Source of the DNA: an uncultured beta proteobacterium
Lineage (GTDB): Bacteria > Pseudomonadota > Gammaproteobacteria > Burkholderiales > Burkholderiaceae_C
DNA: 38,591 nt
Assembly: GCA_903828235.1 (NCBI GenBank)
Contig: CAIKLM010000182.1
Span: 1 to 38,591, forward strand
Direction of reading: 5' to 3'
In this document: piece after piece, positions 25,409 to 32,870 of the stretch
How positions within the stretch are numbered: position 1 is the first letter of the stretch
Layout of the letters: each line of letters opens with the position of its first letter
Program-made: the position numbers and the translations under genes
Notes under the pieces: generated by a model
Told to the model about the DNA's origin: nothing
Database searches by the model: none
Seen by the model: only the letters and a program-made list of their open reading frames with translations

Positions 25409-28132
25409 ATGGCGGAGATCAACCGCGTCACGCTGTTCGGCAAGCTCAACGCGCCGACCTACAAGACCATCGAGGGCGCGACCGTGTTCTGCAAGCTGCG
25501 CGGCAACCCCTACGTGGAGCTGGAACACTGGATCGCCCAGCTGCTGCAGAGCAACGACACCGACTGGCACCGCGTCATCAAGCACGCGCAGCTGGACATG
25601 TCGGTGCTGGCCAAGGACATCACCGCGGCGCTGGACCGCCTGCCGCGCGGCGCCACCAGCATCGCCGGCATCGCCGAGAACATTGCCGACGCCATCGAGC
25701 GCGGCTGGGTCTACGGCACGCTGCTGTACGGCGACAACGCGGTGCGCAGCGGCTACATGCTGGTGGGCATGCTCAAGACCAAGCGGCTGCGCGACGCGCT
25801 GGTCGCCATCAGCCGCCAGTTCGAGAAGCTCAAGGCCGACGACATTTCGGACCAGCTGCCCAAGCTCGTCGCTGGCTCGGCCGAAGACGGGCAGGGTGCC
25901 AGCGACGGCTCGTCCGGCGCGGCCGGCGGCGCCACGCCCGGCGAGGCCAGCGGCGCCATCGCGCCGGCCGCGATGGGCAAGCAGGAGGCGCTGAAGAAGT
26001 TCACGGTCGACCTCACCGAGCAGGCCCGCAGCGGCAAGATGGACCCCATCGTCGGCCGCGACGACGAGATCCGCCAGGTCGTCGACATCCTGATGCGGCG
26101 GCGCCAGAACAACCCCATCCTGGTGGGCGAGGCCGGCGTGGGCAAGACGGCCGTGGTGGAGGGCTTCGCGCAGCGCATCGCGCGGGGCGACGTGCCGCCC
26201 AGCCTGAAGGACGTGGAACTGCGCGCGCTGGACGTGGGCCTGCTGCAGGCCGGCGCCAGCATGAAGGGCGAATTCGAGCAGCGGCTGCGCAGCGTCATCG
26301 ACGAGGTGCAGGGCAGCGCCAAGCCCATCATCCTGTTCATCGACGAGACGCACACGCTGGTGGGCGCCGGCGGCGCGGCCGGCACCGGCGACGCGGCCAA
26401 CTTGCTCAAGCCGGCGCTGGCCCGCGGCACGTTGCGCACCATCGGCGCCACCACCTTCGCCGAGTACAAGAAGCACATCGAGAAGGATCCGGCGCTGACC
26501 CGCCGCTTCCAGACCGTGCAGGTCGACGAGCCCGACGAGCCCAAGGCCATCCTGATGATGCGCGGCGTGGCCAGCACGATGGAGAAGCACCACAAGGTGC
26601 AGATCCTCGACGAGGCGCTGGAAGCGGCGGTGAAGCTGAGCCACCGCTACATCCCGGCGCGGCAGCTGCCCGACAAGAGCGTGAGCCTGCTCGACACCGC
26701 CTGCGCGCGGGTGGCGGTGAGCCTGCACGCCACCCCAGCCGAGGTGGACGACAGCCGCAAGCGCATCGAGGCCCTGGAGACCGAGCTCGGCATCATCGGC
26801 CGCGAGAAGGCCATCGGCGTCGACATCGGCAAGCGCGAGGCCGACACCACCGCGCTGCTGGTGGCCGAGAAGGCGCGCCTGGCGGAGCTGGATGCGCGCT
26901 GGGCCGAGGAGAAGGCGCTGGTCGACGAACTGCTGGGCCTGCGCGCCAAGCTGCGCGCCGGCATCCAGCCGGTGGAAGGCACCGGCAGCAACCTGGAAGC
27001 CGAGGCCAATGCGGTGGTGACGCCGCCGATGGGCGACGACGAGCGCGCCGGCCTGCAGGCCCAGCTGCGCGCCGTGCAGGACAAGCTGCACGCGCTGCAG
27101 GGCGAGAGCCCGCTGATCCTGCCCACGGTGGACTACCAGGCCGTGGCCGCCGTGGTGGGCGACTGGACCGGCATCCCGGTGGGCCGCATGGCGCGCAACG
27201 AGATCGAGACCATCCTGAAGGTGGCCGAGCACCTGGCGCAGCGCGTGATCGGCCAGGACCACGCGATGGAGATGATCGCCAAGCGCATCCAGACCAGCCG
27301 CGCGGGCCTGGACAACCCCAGCAAGCCGATCGGCGTGTTCATGCTGGCCGGCACCAGCGGCGTTGGCAAGACCGAGACCGCGCTGGCGCTGGCCGAGGCG
27401 CTGTACGGCGGCGAGCAGAACGTCATCACCATCAACATGAGCGAATACCAGGAGGCGCACACCGTCAGCACGCTGAAGGGCGCGCCGCCGGGCTACGTGG
27501 GCTATGGCGAGGGCGGCGTGCTGACCGAGGCCGTGCGCCGCAAGCCCTACAGCGTGGTGCTGCTCGACGAGGTGGAGAAGGCCCACCCCGACGTGCACGA
27601 GATGTTCTTCCAGGTCTTCGACAAGGGCTTCATGGAAGACGGCGAGGGCCGCTTCATCGACTTCAAGAACACCCTGATCCTGCTGACCACCAACGCCGGC
27701 ACCGACCTGATCGCCAGCCTGTGCAAGGACCCCGACCTGATGCCCGACCCCGAGGGCATGGCCAAGGCGCTGCGTGAGCCGCTGCTGAAGATCTTCCCGC
27801 CGGCGCTGCTGGGGCGGCTGGTGACCATTCCGTACTACCCGCTGAGCGACGACATGCTGGGCAAGATCGTAAAGCTGCAGCTCAACCGCATCAAGAAGCG
27901 GGTGGAGGCGCGCTACAAGATTCCGTTCGAGTACGGCGACGACGTCGTCAAGCTGGTCGTCTCACGTTGTACGGAAAGTGAGTCGGGCGGGCGGATGATC
28001 GACGCGATCCTGACGAACACCATGCTGCCGGACATCAGCCGCGAGTTCCTGACGCGGATGATGGAGGGCAATGCGATCAACGGCGTGAAGGTTGGCGTGG
28101 CGGATGGCGGTTTCGCGTACGACTTCGCCTGA
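25409..28132 (+). CDS. clpV: T6SS AAA+ ATPase ClpV (TssH)
   Basis: The 907-residue product disassembles contracted TssB/TssC sheath for reuse. Residues 1-155 form the ClpV N-domain. Residues 157-190 are a Gly/Ala/Ser linker. The first AAA+ module has Walker A GEAGVGKT at 240-247 and Walker B IILFIDETHTL. A coiled-coil middle region spans roughly 440-580. The second module has Walker A GTSGVGKT at 648-655 and Walker B VVLLDE at 716-721, with PPGYVGYGEGG as the pore loop. All catalytic motifs are intact. AAGGAAG 5 bp before the ATG fixes the start. It is the last gene of the core operon; 190 bp follow before the metallopeptidase gene. Confidence 0.97.
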   Translation: MAEINRVTLFGKLNAPTYKTIEGATVFCKLRGNPYVELEHWIAQLLQSNDTDWHRVIKHAQLDMSVLAKDITAALDRLPRGATSIAGIAENIADAIERGWVYGTLLYGDNAVRSGYMLVGMLKTKRLRDALVAISRQFEKLKADDISDQLPKLVAGSAEDGQGASDGSSGAAGGATPGEASGAIAPAAMGKQEALKKFTVDLTEQARSGKMDPIVGRDDEIRQVVDILMRRRQNNPILVGEAGVGKTAVVEGFAQRIARGDVPPSLKDVELRALDVGLLQAGASMKGEFEQRLRSVIDEVQGSAKPIILFIDETHTLVGAGGAAGTGDAANLLKPALARGTLRTIGATTFAEYKKHIEKDPALTRRFQTVQVDEPDEPKAILMMRGVASTMEKHHKVQILDEALEAAVKLSHRYIPARQLPDKSVSLLDTACARVAVSLHATPAEVDDSRKRIEALETELGIIGREKAIGVDIGKREADTTALLVAEKARLAELDARWAEEKALVDELLGLRAKLRAGIQPVEGTGSNLEAEANAVVTPPMGDDERAGLQAQLRAVQDKLHALQGESPLILPTVDYQAVAAVVGDWTGIPVGRMARNEIETILKVAEHLAQRVIGQDHAMEMIAKRIQTSRAGLDNPSKPIGVFMLAGTSGVGKTETALALAEALYGGEQNVITINMSEYQEAHTVSTLKGAPPGYVGYGEGGVLTEAVRRKPYSVVLLDEVEKAHPDVHEMFFQVFDKGFMEDGEGRFIDFKNTLILLTTNAGTDLIASLCKDPDLMPDPEGMAKALREPLLKIFPPALLGRLVTIPYYPLSDDMLGKIVKLQLNRIKKRVEARYKIPFEYGDDVVKLVVSRCTESESGGRMIDAILTNTMLPDISREFLTRMMEGNAINGVKVGVADGGFAYDFA

Positions 28133-28322
28133 TCCGGCAGGAGGGCGCTGCGTGGGTGGGGGATGTCAGCCATTGCACTGCGGGCCCGGCCTGCGTTCTC
28201 GGCGCCAGTGGCTGCCGTGGTCAACCGGAACTACCCGTAACTGTTCGACTGACCCGGTGCCATCAACCGCCAAACCAGCTTTGAATTCGTTCGAAGGCTG
28301 ACATTCATGAAAAGGAGCGGCA

Positions 28323-29342
28323 ATGACAAGCAGATTCTCTGAAGCGTATGTGGAGGTGCTCGCCGGTCTTGCGAGCAAGAAGTTGTCCAGCGACAAGACT
28401 TGGCAGACGCTCATCACGCGCGCCCGCAAGCTGGCCGGCCAGCACGGCTTTGAGGTCAGCGAGGCCAGCCTCGTCGAAGATCTGCGCAAGTACCTCGAGA
28501 AGGCTGAAGCGAAGGGGGCCAACGAGGCCGTCTCGCTACTGGCCGGGGCCGGTGAAGAGTTGAGTGGCACCGGCGCAGGCGCTATGGTCTGCGACGATTT
28601 GGCCAGGCGTTTGGGCGCCCTGAAAACGCTGCGGCACACCTATCTGCTCAAGCGCTTCGGCTCGCATAAGGTGTGGTGCTTGTCGCTGCCGCCGTCATTC
28701 ACCGACTGGCCCCACGAAGCACTCAAGGGCGGCCTGGGCGGGGCAACCGCTAAACTGGCGGACAAAGGTGACCGTTTCACGCTGGAACAGCGCAAGCACC
28801 TGGGCAATGCGTCCCAGGAAGGCTTGAAGTGGGTGCACAAGGCCATGTCAGTGTCTAGCAGCCCCAAGAAAAAGGCGAATTTCGAGCTTGTCGCGCGCTG
28901 GTTCGCTGACCGCAACAGCAAGGACGCCGACGTGCTGGCGGTGGCAGAGAAGCTGAATGCGGGCTTGAAGAAGCTGTCGAGCAAGCTGAAGTCGGGCCGG
29001 CTGATCTACACTGACTCGGTGTCTGAGCGCGGCACCACCGCCAACCAAAGCACCGAGGCCTTCGTGTGGGGCGACCCGCTGGATGTGGTCTATATCGAAG
29101 AGGAGTTCTTCGGCTCCAGGAATACCTTAACGGGGTTGACGAACTGGGCGCGCATCGTGGTTCACGAACTCACCCACCGCGAACTCAAGACCGAGGACCA
29201 TGCTTACGAGCACCAAGGCATCAACCCCAACAAGTTGACTGCCGCCAAGGCTGTCGAGAACGCCGACAGCTGGGCCTGGTTCTGCGCCGACTGCGCCGGC
29301 GCGTTGACCGAAGGAGTCATCAAGAATGCGATGGATCGCTAG
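28323..29342 (+). CDS. Putative M35/aspzincin-type zinc metallopeptidase, candidate T6SS effector
   Basis: The 339-residue product has no signal peptide. Its N-terminal 200 residues are helical and lysine-rich and match no family I recognise. The C-terminal part holds a zinc site: IVVHELTHRELKTEDHAYEH, with H281, E282 and H285 as the HExxH core and D292 in TEDHAY as a likely third ligand. It is followed by ENADSWAWFCADCAGAL, resembling the NAD-[SN]-[YW] segment of aspzincins. AAAGGAGCGGC precedes the ATG. GC content is visibly lower than in the flanking genes, suggesting transfer. It sits between clpV and vgrG, and a small lipoprotein gene overlaps its 3' end. It is probably a cargo effector that cleaves protein in the target cell. 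No PAAR, MIX or VgrG domain is fused. Confidence 0.75.
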   Translation: MTSRFSEAYVEVLAGLASKKLSSDKTWQTLITRARKLAGQHGFEVSEASLVEDLRKYLEKAEAKGANEAVSLLAGAGEELSGTGAGAMVCDDLARRLGALKTLRHTYLLKRFGSHKVWCLSLPPSFTDWPHEALKGGLGGATAKLADKGDRFTLEQRKHLGNASQEGLKWVHKAMSVSSSPKKKANFELVARWFADRNSKDADVLAVAEKLNAGLKKLSSKLKSGRLIYTDSVSERGTTANQSTEAFVWGDPLDVVYIEEEFFGSRNTLTGLTNWARIVVHELTHRELKTEDHAYEHQGINPNKLTAAKAVENADSWAWFCADCAGALTEGVIKNAMDR

Positions 29343-29757
29343 CGACCGGCTGCTGCTGGCCGTGCTGGCGGCCGTCTCGGCATGCGCCCACAGCGCATCT
29401 CCCACGATCAGACAGGAGTCCACCGTCATGCAGAAGTCAGGCAGTCGCATCCCCGCCCCCACTGTGCCGCCGGTGTCGGTCGGCGGTGTGCGCTATGAAC
29501 AGGTCAAGAACGGCCTGGCCGCCGGTTTCGACCAAATGGGCGGCTACCTCGCTGCCTACGAAGAGAGTTCCGGCCGCCAGCTCTGGACGCTAAAGGTCTA
29601 TGACAACCGCCGCATCCCCGGCAAGGAAGGTGATGTGCAGGACGTGTTCTTCAAGTCGATGACGCTGCAGGCCGACGGAACGCTTCTGATCGAAACCGAA
29701 CGTCGCGCCCGGTTCACAGTGGATACGAAAGCCCGTACCGTCACACCCGCGCCATGA
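29326..29757 (+). CDS. Small putative lipoprotein, candidate immunity protein
   Basis: The 143-residue product starts at 29326, overlapping the metallopeptidase gene by 17 bp, with AAGGAG 9 bp upstream. The N-terminus RLLLAVLAAVSAC fits a lipoprotein signal with lipobox VSAC and Cys20. The remaining chain has QLWTLKVYDNRR, DVQDVFFKSMTLQADGTLLI and a beta-rich C-terminus. A second strong start exists: AGGAG lies 9 bp before ATG 29428, giving a 109-residue product without a signal. Overlap with the putative toxin gene and small size suggest an immunity role. A periplasmic lipoprotein would protect against an effector acting in the periplasm. The role is inference. Confidence 0.7.
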   Translation: MRWIASDRLLLAVLAAVSACAHSASPTIRQESTVMQKSGSRIPAPTVPPVSVGGVRYEQVKNGLAAGFDQMGGYLAAYEESSGRQLWTLKVYDNRRIPGKEGDVQDVFFKSMTLQADGTLLIETERRARFTVDTKARTVTPAP

Positions 29758-29811
29758 GTGCGAAGCCTTCAACGCAAGTCAGCTGGCACTTTGCTGTTCG
29801 AGGTGTTCATC

Positions 29812-30020
29812 ATGAAAAGCTGCATCTACGGTGCGGCGATCTCCAGCCTGGGTGTCCAAGGCGCCCCGATTGCCTCCGCCAACGAGATGCCGAGTGACGA
29901 GGCCAATCGCTTCATCGCCTCGCTTCGGTGCGGAGCGCGGGGCGATACCTGTGCTCAAGCCAGCCGACTGAGCGATCGGTCCGGGCCTCTTTGCCGGACG
30001 GACCCGACGCGTGATGGCGC
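29812..30020 (+). pseudogene. Possible remnant or very small gene of unknown origin
   Basis: ATG 29812 opens a frame beginning MKSCIYGAAISSLGVQGAP, which continues to 30159 and would overlap the 3' end of the minus-strand TssB-TssC-like gene. The first 40 residues look more protein-like than the rest: a hydrophobic start, then MPSDEANRFIASLR. After 29930 the composition looks random. It may be the stub of a longer gene fused to non-coding DNA, or not a gene. GAGGTG upstream is a modest ribosome binding site. I recognise no family. Confidence 0.3.
29979..29999. terminator. Possible bidirectional terminator between convergent genes
   Basis: GTCCGG at 29979-29984 pairs perfectly with CCGGAC at 29994-29999 around a 9-nt loop. 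It lies 22 bp beyond the stop of the minus-strand TssB-TssC-like gene and downstream of the plus-strand lipoprotein gene, where a shared terminator would be expected. The stem is short and no clear T-run follows on either strand. Confidence 0.35.
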
Positions 30021-31373
30021 TCAGGCCCCGAACAGCGCCCGGGCCGGCTCCGCCACCGACTGCATCCGCATCACCGTCACCGCATTGCGATGCCGGTGGC
30101 TCAGCACCGGCATCAGCCCGGCCTGCAGCAGGGCGTTGCCGCCCTCCTCGCCCAGGTAGTGCTCGGCGCAGGCCTGCAGTTCGCGCTCGCCATCCTTCGT
30201 GAAGGCATAGGCCGGCAGGTCGCCGATCTCGCGCTCGTCGCCGGGCTCGAAGTCCCAGCCGTTCAGCGTGAAGGCGCGGCCGATCAGCAGCGCCACGGCC
30301 AGCGCCGGGTTGCCCCACAGGAAGTGCTCGTGCTCGGGGGCGGCTTCGAACTCCTCGAAGGCGAACGAAGTCACCGGGTCGTGGGCCTTGCCGTAGGGCA
30401 GCCGCAGCAGCACGCGCGGTGCGGCCAGGCCGATCCACGGCGCAGCCTCGCTGCCGCGCAGCGCGCGCCAGCCCGCCAGCGCTGGGTCGTCCGGTGATCC
30501 GGCCAGCACGCGGTCACCCTCGGCGATGAAAGGTCCGCCGGCCTGGCTGGCGACGAGGCCCAGCGCGGCGAGCAGGCCAATGTCGGCGTCCGCCGGACCG
30601 AATCGGTACAGCCCGGCCAGCAGGTGCCAGGGCTCGCCGCCCGGCACGCCGCGCCAGCGGTCGGCCAGCGCGCGGTGCAGCCCGGTCTCGGCCAGCCGGC
30701 CCTGGCTGGCGACGACGTCGGCCAGCAGTTCCTCGCGCGAGGCGTCGAACAGGTGCAGCTGCAGGTCGTCGCCAAGCTCCAGGCTGCCGATCAGCCACTG
30801 CACGCCGCGCCAGGCGGCCTCCAGTGACTGGAAGGCGGGGTCGTGCAGCAGGGTGCGCATCTGCTCGGCGATGGCGCTGTCCACGGCCCTCAGGTAGGCC
30901 TGCGTCTGCGCGCTCGTGTCCGGCACGATGTGCGGTGCCACCACGCGCTGCAGCAGGGCCTCGATGCCCGCGGCCGGCGCGGGTGGCTTGGGCGCGCCGG
31001 CGGCCGCGGGCTTGCCCTGCCCGAGCAGCGCGCCCAGCAGGTCGGCAGCCTGGGCCGGCGGCCGCGCGCGTTCCAGGCGCAGCGCGTCGAACAGCGGCAG
31101 CCGCTGGTACAGCGCGTCGGGGTGGAAGTCGTCGAGCTGCGTGAAGTCCGCGCTGCCGGCGCTGGTTTGCAGGCGCGGCGCCAGGCGCGCGATGACGTCG
31201 TCCAGGTTGTCGACGTCGACGCGGTGCGTGGGCCGCTGTGCCAGCGGCTGGCGCTCGGCCACCGGGCGCGCGCTGAAGTCGCCCACGACCAGCAGCCGCA
31301 GCGGCCCGCGGCCGCGCCGCGCGGCCCCGGCCGGCTGGCCGGCTTCCAGCGTGAACTGCAGGCGTCCTGGCAT
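30021..31373 (-). CDS. TssB-TssC-like fused sheath protein (shortened)
   Basis: The product is 450 residues from ATG 31373, which has AGG nine bases upstream; ATG 31382 is an alternative. Residues 25-80 resemble the TssB core (LRLLVVGDFSARP, then HRVDVDNLDDVIARLAPRL). A Pro/Ala linker follows. From about residue 150 it resembles TssC: AFQSLEAAWRGVQWLIGSLE, LLRLPYGKAHDPVTSFAFEE, EHFLWGNPALAVALLIGRAF and LLQAGLMPVLSHRHRNAV match TssC blocks of this same locus in order. It ends where TssC would continue for roughly 115 more residues, so the interlocking C-terminal strands are absent. It is encoded against the direction of the T6SS genes. It may cap, nucleate or modulate the sheath. Such proteins are usually annotated only as sheath-domain proteins. 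Confidence 0.85.
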   Translation of the reverse strand: MPGRLQFTLEAGQPAGAARRGRGPLRLLVVGDFSARPVAERQPLAQRPTHRVDVDNLDDVIARLAPRLQTSAGSADFTQLDDFHPDALYQRLPLFDALRLERARPPAQAADLLGALLGQGKPAAAGAPKPPAPAAGIEALLQRVVAPHIVPDTSAQTQAYLRAVDSAIAEQMRTLLHDPAFQSLEAAWRGVQWLIGSLELGDDLQLHLFDASREELLADVVASQGRLAETGLHRALADRWRGVPGGEPWHLLAGLYRFGPADADIGLLAALGLVASQAGGPFIAEGDRVLAGSPDDPALAGWRALRGSEAAPWIGLAAPRVLLRLPYGKAHDPVTSFAFEEFEAAPEHEHFLWGNPALAVALLIGRAFTLNGWDFEPGDEREIGDLPAYAFTKDGERELQACAEHYLGEEGGNALLQAGLMPVLSHRHRNAVTVMRMQSVAEPARALFGA

Positions 31374-31510
31374 GGCGTCCATCCTAGTGGGTAGCGGAGC
31401 CCCCGGTGATCCCGCGTGCGACGGAGGTGACCTTTCACGCTAGGGGGCGGCGCGGCTTGTCGCCCACGGTACTTTGCTTCAGAGTCGCGCACCGGGCACC
31501 CACGATCTTC

Positions 31511-32854
31511 ATGCCGAACGACCACGCCAGCGTCGCCGAACCCGCCACGTCCCCCAACGGGCAGCGCCTGCAGCAGGCCATGCAGTGCCACGGCAGTGGC
31601 CGTCTCGACGAGGCCGAGGCCGCCTACCGCGGCGTGCTGGCCGACGAGCCCGCAAATCCCGACGCGCTGCACCTGCTGGGCGTGCTGCAGGCGCAGCGCG
31701 GTCGCCACGACGAGGCGGCCACGTTGATCGCCGCGGCGATCGCCGCCAACCCGCTCGAGGCGATGTTCCACAACAACTTCGGCAACGTCTGCAGCGAAAG
31801 CGGCCGACTGGCCGAGGCCGAGGCCAGCTACCTGCGCGCGCTGCAGCTCGACGGCACGCGCGTCGACGCGCTCAACAACCTGGGCGTGCTGCTCGGCGCG
31901 CGCGGCGACGCGCAGGGCGCCGAGAAGGTGCTGCGCCGCGTCGTCGAGCTGGCGCCCGACTTCGCCGACGCGCGCCAGAACCTGGCCAACCACCTGTTCC
32001 GCGGCGGCCGCCTGGCGGAAGCGGTGCAGCAGTGCGTCGACGGCCTCGTGGTCGCGCCGCGCAGTGCCGTGCTGCGGCGGCTGCTGGGGGTGTCGTACTC
32101 GATGCTCGGCATGAAGGACGAGGCCATCGCGGTCTGGCGCGCCTGGTTGCAGGCCGAGCCGGGCAACGCGCTGGCCGAGCACCACCTGCGCGCTTGCACC
32201 GGCGAAGACGTGCCCGCGCGCGCCGCCGACGCCTACGTGCAGCGCGTCTTCGACGGCTTTGCGGCCAGCTTCGACGCCAAGCTGGCCGCTTTGTCCTACC
32301 GCGCGCCCGAGCTGGTGGCGCAGGCCGTGGCGCGCCACGCCGGCACGCCGCAGCGCGACCTCGAGGTGCTCGATGCCGGCTGCGGCACCGGCCTGTGCGC
32401 GCCGCTGCTGGCGCCCTGGACGCGGCACCTGGCCGGGGTCGACCTTTCCGCCGGCATGCTGCAAAAGGCGCAGGCGCGCGGCGGCTACGACGAGCTGGTG
32501 CAGGCGGAGCTGGTGGCCTTTCTGCGCGAGCGCGGCCGCCGCTGGGACCTGATCGTCTCGGCCGACACGCTGTGCTACTTCGGTGCATTGGAGGCATTCG
32601 CCGCCGCGGCGGCCCAGGCGCTGCGGCCGCAGGGCCGGCTGGTCTTCACGGTCGAGGCGCTGGACGCCGCGGGCGGCGAGGCCGCCGCCGATCACCGCCT
32701 GCTCGAGCATGGGCGCTACAGTCACCGGCGCGGCTACGTGCAGGGCGTGCTGCAGGCGGCCGGGCTGGACGTGCTGGAGACTTCGGGCGCCGTGCTGCGC
32801 ACCGAGGGCGGTGAGCCGGTGCATGGCTGGGTCGTCGCTGCGGCGGCGCATTGA
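31511..32854 (+). CDS. TPR-repeat SAM-dependent methyltransferase
   Basis: The product is 447 residues from ATG 31511. The frame is open from 31406, but that extension overlaps the upstream gap and lacks protein-like sequence. Residues 10-230 are about six TPR units, for example RLDEAEAAYRGVLADEPANP and RLAEAEASYLRALQLDGTRV. Residues 240-447 are a class I methyltransferase with the SAM-binding motif VLDAGCGTGLCAP at about 286-298, AGVDLSAGMLQKAQARG, and the WDLIVSADTLCYFG block. vgrG begins 16 bp after its stop, so the two are very likely co-transcribed. The substrate is unknown; a T6SS component or cargo is possible from position alone. Confidence 0.88.
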   Translation: MPNDHASVAEPATSPNGQRLQQAMQCHGSGRLDEAEAAYRGVLADEPANPDALHLLGVLQAQRGRHDEAATLIAAAIAANPLEAMFHNNFGNVCSESGRLAEAEASYLRALQLDGTRVDALNNLGVLLGARGDAQGAEKVLRRVVELAPDFADARQNLANHLFRGGRLAEAVQQCVDGLVVAPRSAVLRRLLGVSYSMLGMKDEAIAVWRAWLQAEPGNALAEHHLRACTGEDVPARAADAYVQRVFDGFAASFDAKLAALSYRAPELVAQAVARHAGTPQRDLEVLDAGCGTGLCAPLLAPWTRHLAGVDLSAGMLQKAQARGGYDELVQAELVAFLRERGRRWDLIVSADTLCYFGALEAFAAAAAQALRPQGRLVFTVEALDAAGGEAAADHRLLEHGRYSHRRGYVQGVLQAAGLDVLETSGAVLRTEGGEPVHGWVVAAAAH

Positions 32855-32870
32855 GGACTGCAGGAACACC

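Noticed and set aside
21748..27598. Long minus-strand open frames (844 and 929 codons) opposite tagJ-clpV
   Set aside because: These are His/Gln/Arg-rich antisense shadows in high-GC DNA. The plus-strand T6SS genes are unambiguous.
31406..31510. Upstream extension of the TPR-methyltransferase to 31406
   Set aside because: The added residues are not protein-like, and the extension would fill the divergent promoter gap. ATG 31511 gives a clean TPR start.
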